Below are positions 27,427-35,527 of a stretch of 42,417 nucleotides of DNA, piece by piece. The stretch covers positions 1-42,417 of the forward strand of contig CAITYU010000496.1 in NCBI GenBank assembly GCA_903896675.1, in the 5' to 3' direction. The translations under genes and the position numbers were made by a program. The first letter of the stretch is position 1, and each line of letters starts with the position of its first letter. The DNA comes from an uncultured Planctomycetaceae bacterium. Its GTDB lineage: Bacteria > Planctomycetota > Planctomycetia > Planctomycetales > Planctomycetaceae. Below the pieces are notes generated by a model. The model worked only from the letters and a program-made list of their open reading frames with translations. It made no database searches and had not been told where the DNA came from.

Positions 27427-27444
27427 CTCAGGCAGAATCCTGAG
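27427..27444 (-). other. Hairpin at the 3' end of the synthase gene
   Basis: CTCAGG and CCTGAG form a perfect 6-bp stem with a 6-nt loop, overlapping the last codons and stop of the synthase. No T-tract follows on the minus strand, so it is not a canonical terminator; it could cause pausing or protect an mRNA end. Confidence 0.3.
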
Positions 27445-28420
27445 AATCGACGGCTGATTCCAGAATACTGAACACTTCACTGCGACTCAGCTTCGCACCC
27501 GCTCCACGCTGCCGCAGTGCCTCAAGGGAACCCTCAGCAAGTCGACTGATGAAACGACAGAACGCCAGCACATCCGCTGACGCCCCCAGAGTCTCCAACT
27601 GACCAATATACTCCCCAGCCGCTATTCCACTGGACTCGGCCAGCGACAGCACCGTTTCCCGGGACACACCCACCGGGATAAAACATCGCCCCAGCCGGAC
27701 GTCCCCCTCCGAATCCTTCAGAATGTTCACCAACTGCAGGAACTCACCAAAACCCACCGCCAGCTCCCGCAAACGCCCCAGTTGCTGCCCGGAAACCGCA
27801 GACTGCAGAAAAAACAGTTCCGTCAGCATCTCCCCCACAATTCCCGCCACGAAATAACAGTACAGCCGCAATTCCGCGACGGTCTCCATCCGGATTTCTG
27901 CACCGCGAGCCGATCCGGAGCTGAGAAAATCCAGCATCCCCCCAATCGTGCGATCCAAAGCACCTCGAATACAGGCCACTGCAGCCGGTGGCAACTGATG
28001 AAACAAACGCAGCAGCCTCGGAGCCGCCACCATCAGTCGCTCTGTCGCACTACCCGCAGGCCACAACCCATCAAAACCGTCCCCAATTGCCCCCGACTCA
28101 AAACGGCCTTCCACCGTCGACTGCAGACAGGCACGCAGCCGCTGCAACAGCACGTGCCGGCGATCCGCAGCAACCCCCGCAGCATCCTCAATGCTGTCAG
28201 CGACCCGAAACAGCAGATAGGCAATCCCCACCTGATGCCGCAGTTCAGTGCCCAGCAACGGAATCGCCAGCGCAAACGTACGACTGGTCTCCTGCAGTGA
28301 ACGGCTCAGAAATTGCAGATCGTCTTCATTGGTGTCCACCACGCCAGCCCCCACTTCCAGCACTGCACTCTTTGCTTGCGCGGATCCGCACAGTCCCGCC
28401 CGGATCCTATCCCAGCCCAC
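27428..28420 (-). CDS. Squalene/phytoene synthase family protein
   Basis: A 330-residue all-helical trans-isoprenyl-diphosphate synthase (head-to-head type) that condenses two farnesyl or geranylgeranyl diphosphates to (dehydro)squalene or phytoene. The two Asp-rich motifs are DSIED (75-79) within LLFRVADSIED and DSEGD (236-240) within LVNILKDSEGD; CFIPVG follows. The second motif and its surroundings look closer to eukaryotic-type squalene synthase than to CrtB (usual NILRDVGED). It is the first gene of the carotenoid-type operon and supplies its backbone; no HpnC/HpnD/HpnE set is seen here. GTG 28420, with AGGA 5 nt upstream, is used as start; in-frame GTGs at 28363, 28354 and 28342 are alternatives because homology begins near residue 30. 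Confidence 0.9.
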   Translation of the reverse strand: MGWDRIRAGLCGSAQAKSAVLEVGAGVVDTNEDDLQFLSRSLQETSRTFALAIPLLGTELRHQVGIAYLLFRVADSIEDAAGVAADRRHVLLQRLRACLQSTVEGRFESGAIGDGFDGLWPAGSATERLMVAAPRLLRLFHQLPPAAVACIRGALDRTIGGMLDFLSSGSARGAEIRMETVAELRLYCYFVAGIVGEMLTELFFLQSAVSGQQLGRLRELAVGFGEFLQLVNILKDSEGDVRLGRCFIPVGVSRETVLSLAESSGIAAGEYIGQLETLGASADVLAFCRFISRLAEGSLEALRQRGAGAKLSRSEVFSILESAVDSQDSA

Positions 28421-28575
28421 CCGATCCTGACAAGCACCGCCCCCCGCACCAACACCACTGAATCCGAAATCGTCCGCTGGCCTTCTGTGGCAAATGCCTT
28501 AAACTGACAGCCACCAACCACCGTCGAATTGTGAAACCCCGGCAGCTCGGATCAGATCGCAGGAGAGCTTTTCAC

Positions 28576-29424
28576 TTGTCCCAGGCAGACCCCAACGCGT
28601 CGCACAGCCTCGCTGCAACCGGGGAAATGATCATCATGGGCACAGGCACCAGCATCGGCGTGCCCGTGGTCGGCTGCCGCTGCAGCGTCTGCCTGTCAGA
28701 CAACCCCCGCAATCGCCGCACGCGAACCGGCGTTCTCATTCGCGCTCCGGAAGGCGAATTCGTCATTGATGCTGGTCCGGAACTGCGCATTCAACTGGTC
28801 AGGGAACGAGCCACCCTGATCAGGGCGGCCATCATGACACATGCTCACGCCGACCACATCATGGGAATCGATGATCTGCGAATCTTCGGCTTCCGACTGC
28901 ACTCCGCTGTACCCATCTACTGCGAAGCCCCCGTCGAAGCCCAGATTCGACAGTCATTCTCCTATGCGTTCACCGACCCCAGCACACACTCCCACCAATA
29001 CGCCGCACCACGACTCACTTTTCAGGGGATCTCACCGGGACAACCATTCTCCCTCCTGGGACTCTCAATCCTGCCCATCAGGCTCCGACACGGCTCGCTG
29101 GATATCCTCGGATTTCGCATCGGCAACGTCGCCTTCTGCACCGATGTTTCCACCATGCCCTCGGAAAGCCGGGAAATGCTGAGCGGTCTGGACACCCTCG
29201 TGCTGTCAGTCCTGCGACGCGAACCACACCCTACACACCTGCACCTCGACGCAGCCCTCAGACTGATTCGGCAACTGCAGCCCCGACAAACATGGCTCAC
29301 ACACATGTCGCACGAAATGGACTACGACGAACTCTGCTCGTCCCTGCCGGAACACATTCGCCCCGCATGGGATGGTTTGAAAATTCCCATCCGAGGTCAC
29401 AGCCAGCCACAGGAAACCACCTGA
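28576..29424 (+). CDS. PhnP-like MBL-fold metallohydrolase
   Basis: About 282 residues. The metallo-beta-lactamase signature THAHADH (88-94) is followed by a metal-bridging Asp in VAFCTDVS and His in RLRHGSLDILGF and LTHMSHEMDYDEL. Cysteines 34, 36 and 39 (GCRCSVC) right after the MGTGTSIGVP start block match the structural zinc site of PhnP-type phosphodiesterases. PhnP itself hydrolyses a cyclic ribose phosphate in phosphonate breakdown, but no phn genes are present, so only a phosphodiesterase-like activity is supported. TTG 28576 is chosen because AGGAG lies 10 nt before it; GTG 28531 and ATG 28627 are in the same frame. Divergent from the carotenoid operon and convergent with ribH. Confidence 0.85.
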   Translation: MSQADPNASHSLAATGEMIIMGTGTSIGVPVVGCRCSVCLSDNPRNRRTRTGVLIRAPEGEFVIDAGPELRIQLVRERATLIRAAIMTHAHADHIMGIDDLRIFGFRLHSAVPIYCEAPVEAQIRQSFSYAFTDPSTHSHQYAAPRLTFQGISPGQPFSLLGLSILPIRLRHGSLDILGFRIGNVAFCTDVSTMPSESREMLSGLDTLVLSVLRREPHPTHLHLDAALRLIRQLQPRQTWLTHMSHEMDYDELCSSLPEHIRPAWDGLKIPIRGHSQPQETT

Positions 29425-29463
29425 ACAGTGCTGGGCACCACTGCAGATCCCGCTGCCCGGGGT

Positions 29464-29946
29464 TCAGCTTCCGATCAGCCTCAGCAGATTGACCATCTCG
29501 ATCGCCGCCAGCGTCGCTTCTGTCCCCTTGTTGCCAACCTTGCCACCAGCACGATCCAGCGCCTGCTCCATCGACTGACACGTAATCACACCAAACGTCA
29601 CCGGAACACCGGTTTTTCGCATCGCTGCCATAATCCCGGCGGCCACCTGACTGTTCACATGCTCGTGATGCGACGTGGCACCCTGAATCACAGCCCCCAG
29701 ACAGATCACCGCATCAAACCGCCCCGACTCTGCCAGCTTTTCCGCCGCCAGCGGAATCTCAAATGAGCCCGGTACCCACGCCACAGTGATCAGATCCGCT
29801 GAGCCACCATGCCGAACCACCGTGTCAATCGCGCCTTCAAGTAACCGCCGCGTCACAAGGTCGTTGAATCGGGAAACCACGATGGCAAAACGGCAGCCCG
29901 TCGCGACCAGCCCGGCAGAAAGTTCTGAAGGCATCACAGTTCCCAT
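29464..29946 (-). CDS. ribH: 6,7-dimethyl-8-ribityllumazine synthase
   Basis: A 160-residue riboflavin-pathway enzyme that condenses 5-amino-6-ribitylamino-uracil with 3,4-dihydroxy-2-butanone 4-phosphate. Motifs in order: [51 protein letters not shown] with the catalytic-region His, [21 protein letters not shown] and [13 protein letters not shown], all standard for the family and in the usual spacing. Length is normal for a capsid- or pentamer-forming lumazine synthase. ATG 29946 is used; ATG 29934 is four codons in. It follows rho by 46 nt on the same strand, and no other riboflavin gene is close, so it is probably read from the rho transcript or its own promoter. Confidence 0.96.
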   Translation of the reverse strand: MGTVMPSELSAGLVATGCRFAIVVSRFNDLVTRRLLEGAIDTVVRHGGSADLITVAWVPGSFEIPLAAEKLAESGRFDAVICLGAVIQGATSHHEHVNSQVAAGIMAAMRKTGVPVTFGVITCQSMEQALDRAGGKVGNKGTEATLAAIEMVNLLRLIGS

Positions 29947-29992
29947 TCTTCACTCAAAGACAACCAGTCACACGAAACTCCACAGACTGCTC

Positions 29993-31393
29993 TCAACTGA
30001 GATTCATGGACAGCAGGAATTCTTCGTTCGTCTTCGTTCGTTTCAGTCGATTTACCAGCAGTTCCATGGCCTCGACCGGATTCATATCGTTCAGCACTCG
30101 CCGCAACACCCACATCAACCGCAGCTCATCCTCGTTCAGTAACAGTTCTTCACGTCGCGTACCCGAGCGATTGATATCGATCGCCGGCCAGACACGACGC
30201 TCCACCAGTCTGCGATCCAGATGCAGCTCCGTATTACCGGTGCCCTTGAATTCCTCAAAAATCACTTCATCCATTCGGCTGCCGGTATCAATCAGAGCGG
30301 TCGCGATGATTGTCAGGCTGCCACCCTCCTCAACACACCGCGCAGCGCCGAAAAATCGTTTGGGGTGCTGCAGAGCATTGGCGTCCACACCGCCCGACAA
30401 TGTCTTGCCGGAATTCGGTATCTCTGTGTTCCACGCTCGCGCAAGTCGAGTGATGCTGTCCAGAAAAATGATCACATCATGACCGTATTCCACCATCCGC
30501 TTGGCTTTTTCGATCACCATCTCCGCCACCTGCACGTGACGCGACGACGGCTCGTCGAATGTACTGCTGACAACCTCGCAGTTCCGCCCCTTCAGACGCC
30601 GCTCCATATCCGTGACTTCTTCAGGACGTTCGTCTATCAGCAGGACAATGACGTAGGCGTCCGGATGATTCTGCAGCGTGGCTTTCGCCATCTGCTGCAG
30701 CAGAACTGTCTTCCCGGCACGCGGTGGAGAAACAATCAGACCACGCTGACCGAGACCGATCGGAGCTATCAGGTCGACGATGCGAGTACTGATGTGTTCA
30801 GCATTGTCCGCCAGACGCAGACGCTGCTCCGGGTGCAGGGGCGTCAGGTCGTCAAAGAACACCTTGTTCGTCAGCAGGTTCGGATCCTCACCGTTGATCG
30901 CTTCCACCCGCAGCAGCGCAAAATAACGCTCGTTCTCTTTCGGTGGTCGGATCTGACCAGCCACCGTCGCACCGGTCCTGAGACCAAAACGCCGAATCTG
31001 ACTGGGACTGACATAAATGTCGTCAGGGCAGGGCAGGTAGTGGTAGTCCGGACTGCGAAGAAAACCAAAACCGTCCGGAAGAATCTCCAGCGTTCCCTCT
31101 CCGAACATCAGACCGTTCAGCCGAGTCCGCTCTTTGAGGATCCGGAAAATCAGGTCCTGCTTCTTCAGGCCATGATACTCGGTCAACTGATCCCGCTCAG
31201 CAATCGCAATCAGATCCTTCATCGACATCCGCTGCAGTTCAGCGATGTTGATCTGATCTTCGGATGGCGGCGCAAACGTTTCGGAAACAGACTTTTCTAA
31301 GTCGTCCGCCGGCAGACTGTCTTCAGGACGAGTCCGCTGGGAGCGACCGAGGGGACCACGAGGTTCATCAGGACGGGGAGAGCGAGTAGACAT
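29993..31393 (-). CDS. rho: Transcription termination factor Rho
   Basis: A 466-residue hexameric RNA helicase that ends transcription. A basic/acidic leader of about 45 residues precedes the Rho_N helix bundle ([20 protein letters not shown], from 49), the cold-shock-like RNA-binding domain ([13 protein letters not shown], then [19 protein letters not shown]) and the ATPase with Walker A PPRAGKTV (223-230), [15 protein letters not shown], the Q-loop segment [21 protein letters not shown] and [12 protein letters not shown]. All core motifs are intact. ATG 31393 is used because homology starts soon after it; a GGAGG lies rather far (12 nt) upstream, and the frame is open into coaE. coaE ends 157 nt upstream; the gap holds a small hairpin (31492-31509). 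Confidence 0.97.
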   Translation of the reverse strand: MSTRSPRPDEPRGPLGRSQRTRPEDSLPADDLEKSVSETFAPPSEDQINIAELQRMSMKDLIAIAERDQLTEYHGLKKQDLIFRILKERTRLNGLMFGEGTLEILPDGFGFLRSPDYHYLPCPDDIYVSPSQIRRFGLRTGATVAGQIRPPKENERYFALLRVEAINGEDPNLLTNKVFFDDLTPLHPEQRLRLADNAEHISTRIVDLIAPIGLGQRGLIVSPPRAGKTVLLQQMAKATLQNHPDAYVIVLLIDERPEEVTDMERRLKGRNCEVVSSTFDEPSSRHVQVAEMVIEKAKRMVEYGHDVIIFLDSITRLARAWNTEIPNSGKTLSGGVDANALQHPKRFFGAARCVEEGGSLTIIATALIDTGSRMDEVIFEEFKGTGNTELHLDRRLVERRVWPAIDINRSGTRREELLLNEDELRLMWVLRRVLNDMNPVEAMELLVNRLKRTKTNEEFLLSMNLS

Positions 31394-31491
31394 GGCCGCA
31401 AGGGGCCTCCGAGATAGGAAGAGGGCAGAAGTTGCCGGATTTTGACAGGACCTGAACCACTGTTTCCGGCGAAACCGTTGCTCAGGAAGGA

Positions 31492-31509
31492 CATCAGCAG
31501 ATACTGATG
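31492..31509 (-). other. Small hairpin in the rho leader
   Basis: CATCAG (31492-31497) and CTGATG (31504-31509) form a perfect 6-bp stem with a 6-nt loop in the 157-nt gap between coaE and rho. rho is autoregulated through its leader in several bacteria, so the position is suggestive, but a stem this short could be chance. Confidence 0.25.
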
Positions 31510-31550
31510 GGCAGGAATTTCGAACCGCTTGAAAAAGAACCCCAAAGATT

Positions 31551-32264
31551 TCAGGAAACCGGCACGCCGACAGGATTGGCACTTCGACAGGGGCGTGGAC
31601 CTCGCAGAAGAATCAGCCGCAAGTACCCGTGCAACTGCTGCGCAGCAGATTCCAGACTGCCCGAATTGTCTACCTCAAACTCACAGGCCGCCCGCTTCCG
31701 ATCCACGTCCCACTGTGCAGATTCGCGCTGCGAATGCTGCAAAGGCGACCAGCCCCGAGTCATTGCGACCCGCTGCTGACGCTGCTGCAACGGAGTCTGT
31801 ATCCAGATTAATGCATCACACCGATCCGCCCAGCCAGCCTCCAGCAGCAGTGCAGCATCCAGCACAACCGCATCCGCATCCTGCGGAATCACACTCAGCC
31901 TGCGATGAATCTCAGCCTGAATCCCCGGTCGCACAATCTCGTTCAGCCGCAACAGATGCTGACGGCCTGCAGCAGAATCCTGAAACACCAACGCCCCCAG
32001 TCGCGCCCGACTGATGACACCGTCGTCCAGAATCCCCACCCCAAATTCCTGTACCAGCCGGGCAGCAACCACAGGGTCCTGAAGCTGCTGGTGTCCGATC
32101 TGGTCCGCATCAATCACACACAGCCTGAGACCACTGACCGCCCGCACGACTGACGTCTTACCGGATCCCACACCACCAACAACACCCACCACGGGAACAA
32201 ACCCAGCAGGCGCAGAACCGATGGTGACAGCCTCAGCCGAAGTTGTTTGACTGGCAGAATCCAC
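31551..32264 (-). CDS. coaE: Dephospho-CoA kinase
   Basis: A 237-residue P-loop kinase for the last step of coenzyme A synthesis, phosphorylating the 3'-hydroxyl of dephospho-CoA. Seen: P-loop GGVGSGKTS (30-38), the CoA-domain segment [34 protein letters not shown] with the conserved Arg, and [13 protein letters not shown], all in the usual order. It carries about 24 extra residues at each end; the C-terminal tail ([18 protein letters not shown]) is not part of the fold. The GTG at 32264 is the start in use; no good Shine-Dalgarno is visible, and a shorter start near VTIGSA is possible only with a rare codon. It lies upstream of rho, with the small membrane protein gene before it. Confidence 0.93.
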   Translation of the reverse strand: MDSASQTTSAEAVTIGSAPAGFVPVVGVVGGVGSGKTSVVRAVSGLRLCVIDADQIGHQQLQDPVVAARLVQEFGVGILDDGVISRARLGALVFQDSAAGRQHLLRLNEIVRPGIQAEIHRRLSVIPQDADAVVLDAALLLEAGWADRCDALIWIQTPLQQRQQRVAMTRGWSPLQHSQRESAQWDVDRKRAACEFEVDNSGSLESAAQQLHGYLRLILLRGPRPCRSANPVGVPVS

Positions 32265-32306
32265 GAAGGGCAGACACGATAGTCCAAGGGCGACAGGTTT
32301 CAGGCT

Positions 32307-32321
32307 GGCTGATTGTCAGCC
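32307..32321 (-). other. Short perfect hairpin upstream of coaE
   Basis: GGCTGA (32307-32312) and TCAGCC (32316-32321) form a 6-bp stem closed by a 3-nt loop, 43 nt before the coaE start within the 163-nt gap after the small membrane protein gene. No T-tract follows on the minus strand. The rest of this gap shows no ORF or clear promoter. Confidence 0.25.
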
Positions 32322-32427
32322 GGAAGCAGAATGTACCCAAATTGTCAGGGGGCGACCTGGAAATGTCAAACCAATGCCCGGAGACAAATGCGTTTTCCGG
32401 GGGGAATTCCAGCAGCCACACGCGACC

Positions 32428-32604
32428 TCAACCTGATACCCACAGCAGCAACAGCCACGCAACCCCCAGAAACAGAATCGTCTTGCCAAACATCACCAGC
32501 GCGGAACGCACGATCTTCTCGGGCAACTCAAAACGCGTTGCACAATACACAAGACACACGATCGCGGTCAGGGGAAAGGCCTGAGTTATCAAACCTAAGT
32601 CCAT
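32428..32604 (-). CDS. 58-residue membrane protein, unknown function
   Basis: A short minus-strand gene: ATG at 32604, TGA ending at 32428. The protein starts MDLGLITQAFPLTAIVCLVY, continues with a short polar part (CATRFELPEKIVRSA) and a second hydrophobic helix (LVMFGKTILFLGVAWLLLLW) and ends in VSG. That gives two membrane-spanning helices joined by a charged loop. AAAGG lies 10 nt before the ATG. It begins 37 nt after the DUF6677-like gene and precedes coaE, so it is probably part of the same transcript. Position, start signal and clean two-helix pattern support a real gene, but I cannot name a family. It could be a subunit or regulator of the neighbouring membrane protein. Confidence 0.7.
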   Translation of the reverse strand: MDLGLITQAFPLTAIVCLVYCATRFELPEKIVRSALVMFGKTILFLGVAWLLLLWVSG

Positions 32605-32641
32605 TGTGAATAAGCCTTTAAAACGTCACAGCCAGCTCGAT

Positions 32642-33553
32642 TCAGACGCTTGCAGGAGCCCCGGCACCATCCCCGTCACCGCCGCCACTGCCATCGCCAC
32701 CGGATCCAGACCCATCTCCCTCTCGACGAGACTCGTCGCCATACCCGTACGCCGGGCCCTGTGCCGCATCCCAAATTGCCATCAGATTCAACAATCCCGC
32801 AATCCACGTCAACACCGCCGCAACATCGTACTGCCGACTCAAACTACCATGCAGCCGATCCAACTCCTGCGAATCCAGCGGAGCCATGTACCAGTTGAAA
32901 AAACTGCGGCTGATCGTGCCCTCAATCCGAGCACTCAGAAAATTGCCGGCCTCATCCACCAGACGACACTCAATCGATCGCCGCGGCGACCCAAATACTG
33001 CTCGCCCAAGCTGAATCTCTCCACCCAGACGACAACTGGCGGTCCCCCCGTCCACTGTCACTGCCGCAAATTCCCCCTGCACCGTCCGACTGCCTTCCGG
33101 ACGCGTCGGCGTGACTTGCAGGGTGCCGGTCACCGGCGTTCGCAGATCGCCCTGACGAGTCGTTTCGATCAGAGCACCCACGAAATCACTGCGAATTTCA
33201 GCGTCCAGAAAACCCACGGAATTGTCGACCGTATTGAAACGGGCCTCCTGCAGCAAAGCCGGGAATGCCGGCAAGCCCACCAGCACCTGAGCCCAAAAAC
33301 CATAGGACGCTTTCGTCGCAGGCGACTGAGAAGAAAACTGCGGCGAGTCCACACTGGTTCTCAGCACCAGACGACTGTAAGTCGCCTGCCCCTCACCCAG
33401 AACCTGCCCCCAACCAAACAGCACCAGAATGCCAGCAGAAAAAATCGCTGCCTTGAATCGTCGTCCCTGATACCAGTGCCCTAAACCCGGCAGGAGAAAT
33501 GCCAGAAAAGCTGCCAGCCACGGCTGCCTCAGTTTGACTCGAGAATCTGACAT
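32642..33553 (-). CDS. DUF6677-like planctomycete membrane protein
   Basis: A 303-residue protein. It opens with KLRQPWLAAFLAFLLPGLGH, then WYQGRRFKAAIF and a second helix (SAGILVLFGWGQVLG), the motif set I associate with DUF6677 and TM2-like proteins. A soluble, beta-rich middle part (residues 60-240) follows, then a helix near YDVAAVLTWIAGLLNLMAIW. The C-terminal 25 residues are a Gly/Asp/Ser low-complexity tail (GDGSGSGGDGSGGG). Function is unknown. ATG 33553 is used because homology starts immediately after it; no strong Shine-Dalgarno is visible and the frame is open to 33748. First gene of the run leading to coaE and rho; divergent from the DUF1559 gene. Confidence 0.7.
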   Translation of the reverse strand: MSDSRVKLRQPWLAAFLAFLLPGLGHWYQGRRFKAAIFSAGILVLFGWGQVLGEGQATYSRLVLRTSVDSPQFSSQSPATKASYGFWAQVLVGLPAFPALLQEARFNTVDNSVGFLDAEIRSDFVGALIETTRQGDLRTPVTGTLQVTPTRPEGSRTVQGEFAAVTVDGGTASCRLGGEIQLGRAVFGSPRRSIECRLVDEAGNFLSARIEGTISRSFFNWYMAPLDSQELDRLHGSLSRQYDVAAVLTWIAGLLNLMAIWDAAQGPAYGYGDESRREGDGSGSGGDGSGGGDGDGAGAPASV

Positions 33554-33917
33554 GGAAATTCGCTGCCCACCAAAAACTGCCCAAACCGAGGCCGACTCTG
33601 CACACACACACGCTCCGCCAGCCCCTGCGCGAATGCTAACAGCCTCCGCAACATTTGTCAGGACAAATTTCCGCGGAAGATCACCCCTCCAACAACACCG
33701 AAACCAGGAATTTTGAAAAATCCTGTCATTTTGTGAATTCCGCCGCAAATCCAGCAGTGGTCACCGGACCTCGCCACGCTATGCTCACACAGCCCATGAA
33801 CAGATCGTCCCTGAGACGTTCTCAGCCTGCTGCCTTTCCCGGGCCAGATCCCCCGGAAATACAGCAGTCAGGCACTGTTCGACTGCATTCGTTTCCTTCA
33901 TCGGTGGAGTGGTCTGG
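33554..33917. other. Divergent intergenic region, no gene seen
   Basis: A 364-bp gap between the DUF6677-like and DUF1559 genes. It holds the dyad at 33653-33668 and an AT-rich stretch (33707-33741) bounded by GGAATT and AATTCC, with a TTGAAA that could be a -35 box but no good -10 partner. The remainder is C-rich and shows no ORF or RNA gene that I can support. Confidence 0.4.
33653..33668. promoter_or_regulatory. Operator-like perfect dyad
   Basis: ATTTGTCAGGACAAAT: two 7-bp arms (ATTTGTC and GACAAAT) around a 2-nt centre, in the divergent intergenic region about 100 bp upstream of the DUF6677-like start and 250 bp upstream of the DUF1559 start. The compact two-fold symmetry suits a dimeric regulator. 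I cannot assign a regulator. Confidence 0.35.
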
Positions 33918-34892
33918 ATGAAACGTCGCGCCTTTACCCTGATTGAACTGCTGGTCGTCATCGCCATCATTGCCATACTTGTGGCGCTGCTGCTGCCCGC
34001 AGTACAGCAGGCTCGCGAAGCCGCCCGCCGCACTCAGTGCAAAAACAACCTGAAACAGATCGGACTGGCTCTGCACAATTACGAAGGCACACACACCCGA
34101 CTTCCACCCGGGTTCCTGGGGGTCAACAACGCCTCCACACACACCCAGATCCTGCCATACTTCGAAGCCAGCAATGAATACAATCAGTTCAACTTCAACA
34201 ACGATATCAACTCGCATGCAACCAACCTGAACGCCCGCCAGCAGCGTCTGGCAATTCTGCAGTGCCCGTCCCAGATCGGCAGCCCCGCTTTTGTTCTGCC
34301 CCCATCGCAGTGCCCAAACGGTTGCGGGACCACCAACTATGTCCAAAGCCTCGGCGACAACGCCAATTATGCGGCAGATCGAGGCCCCTTTGGACGCAAT
34401 CGAGGCGCTGCGTTCCGAGACTTTGTGGATGGAATGTCCAACAGCGGGATGTTTGCTGAAATCATCCTTGGACCAAGCAATGGCGCTCCAACATCCGGTG
34501 TCGTCGCCGCAGGTACTCCGCAGGACCTCTGGGTCGCAACAAACCTCCCGTTCGCTACCTGGGATGCCAGCCCCACTGGCGACACGATCCCCGTGGCAGC
34601 CTGCGATAATCGGGCGACCAGCGCGATCCTGTACCGCGGCAAACAGTACTATCGAGGAGTTGTTGTAGCCACATTCTACTCACACACACTGACGCCAAAC
34701 TCACGGTTTCGTGACTGCATCCGCAGTGTGGGATTTGACCGTGGACACCTCGCCACACGCAGCTTCCACACCGGTGGTGCTCAACTTGTGCTCGGAGACG
34801 GCTCAGTGCGGTTCGTCAGCGAGAACATTGACATTCGCGTCTGGCGTGCCGTCGGCAGTATCAACGGCAACGAAGTCGTCTCGGAATGGTGA
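33918..34892 (+). CDS. DUF1559 domain protein with prepilin-type N-terminus
   Basis: A 324-residue planctomycete major-pseudopilin-like protein. The N-terminus [19 protein letters not shown] is a type IV prepilin/type II secretion methylation motif with the conserved Glu five residues after the cleavage point, followed by the DUF1559 block [19 protein letters not shown] and [13 protein letters not shown]. The closing motif [20 protein letters not shown] is the H-X9-DG signature of the family. Planctomycete genomes hold dozens of copies; they are exported and their role is not established. Start is ATG 33918 with GGAG (33906-33909) 8 nt upstream rather than GTG 33909. The following lipoprotein gene is 57 nt downstream, the usual pairing. 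Confidence 0.96.
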   Translation: MKRRAFTLIELLVVIAIIAILVALLLPAVQQAREAARRTQCKNNLKQIGLALHNYEGTHTRLPPGFLGVNNASTHTQILPYFEASNEYNQFNFNNDINSHATNLNARQQRLAILQCPSQIGSPAFVLPPSQCPNGCGTTNYVQSLGDNANYAADRGPFGRNRGAAFRDFVDGMSNSGMFAEIILGPSNGAPTSGVVAAGTPQDLWVATNLPFATWDASPTGDTIPVAACDNRATSAILYRGKQYYRGVVVATFYSHTLTPNSRFRDCIRSVGFDRGHLATRSFHTGGAQLVLGDGSVRFVSENIDIRVWRAVGSINGNEVVSEW

Positions 34893-34949
34893 CCCGTCCG
34901 CGACCAGTACACCTGTCCGGTTCCCCTGATTTCAGACGAGGCGATATCC

Positions 34950-35393
34950 ATGCGAATTCATAAGCTTGCACTGGTGCTGTCCGCTGTGCTGATTTCCGGT
35001 TGCGGAAGCCAGTATTCTCCGCAGGCCGAGATTTTCAAGACGGTGTCTGCCTCAGGTGTTCTGACATTCCGGGGCAAACCGTTGGCCGGCTTCATCGTGA
35101 CTCTGCACCCCGCCGGTGATCAGCGTACCGCCAGCGGTACGACTGACGCAGATGGCCGATTCACCCTCGGCACCAATGCCCACGGCGATGGTGCTGTTGC
35201 CGGCAACCATAAGGTGTCTGTCATCTGGCAGCCACCGGAAGATGACGGCCTGGGCTCCACTGTCGAAGATCCCAAAAAGATGCCGAAGCCGCCACTGGAT
35301 ATCCCCGCCAAATACGCCAGCCCGGAGACTTCCGAGATCACCCTGGAAATTCCCGAATCGGGCAGCTCCGACCTGAAGCTGGATCTGAACTGA
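34950..35393 (+). CDS. Small lipoprotein with carboxypeptidase-regulatory-like fold
   Basis: A 147-residue lipoprotein: signal ending in the lipobox LISGC with lipidated Cys18. The mature part is a single beta-sandwich resembling carboxypeptidase regulatory-like domains: ASGVLTFRGKPLAGFIVTLHP, TASGTTDADGRFTLGTN, VAGNHKVSVIW, then a proline-rich loop (KKMPKPPLDIPAKYASPETS) and a final strand. In planctomycetes such proteins are habitually encoded right after DUF1559 genes, as here, and may bind or stabilise the pseudopilin at the membrane; that role is inference. GAGG lies 8 nt before ATG 34950. A clear terminator (35443-35472) ends the two-gene unit. Confidence 0.88.
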   Translation: MRIHKLALVLSAVLISGCGSQYSPQAEIFKTVSASGVLTFRGKPLAGFIVTLHPAGDQRTASGTTDADGRFTLGTNAHGDGAVAGNHKVSVIWQPPEDDGLGSTVEDPKKMPKPPLDIPAKYASPETSEITLEIPESGSSDLKLDLN

Positions 35394-35442
35394 AACTATT
35401 TTCCCGGGCTCACTGGTCACAGCAACCGGAATTCATCATCTT

Positions 35443-35472
35443 CCGCGGTGGTTCACTCCACCGCGGTTTTTT
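35443..35472 (+). terminator. Rho-independent terminator after the DUF1559 unit
   Basis: CCGCGGTGG (35443-35451) and CCACCGCGG (35458-35466) form a perfect 9-bp GC-rich stem with a 6-nt loop, followed directly by six T (35467-35472). This is the most canonical intrinsic terminator in the window, 50 nt after the lipoprotein stop codon. Confidence 0.9.
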
Positions 35473-35527
35473 GTTTCGTCAGAGGCAGCCGCAAAGTCAG
35501 TTTCCAGCATCGCGCAGGGGCAGTCAC

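Noticed and set aside
26178-27443. 421-codon plus-strand open frame opposite the CrtN-like gene
   Set aside because: Arg/His/Thr-rich complement of a clearly coding strand; no motif, no start signal.
29421-29467. Imperfect inverted repeat (CTGAAC/GTTCAG with inner GGGCA/TGCCC) between the convergent PhnP-like and ribH genes
   Set aside because: Long loop, many unpaired bases and no T-tract on either strand; too weak to call a bidirectional terminator.
30221-31300. 359-codon plus-strand open frame opposite rho
   Set aside because: Exact antisense of a highly conserved gene, His/Gln/Arg-rich and without a domain.
32606-33484. 292-codon plus-strand open frame opposite the DUF6677-like gene
   Set aside because: Ser/Arg/His-rich antisense translation; the minus-strand reading has membrane helices and a recognisable family start.
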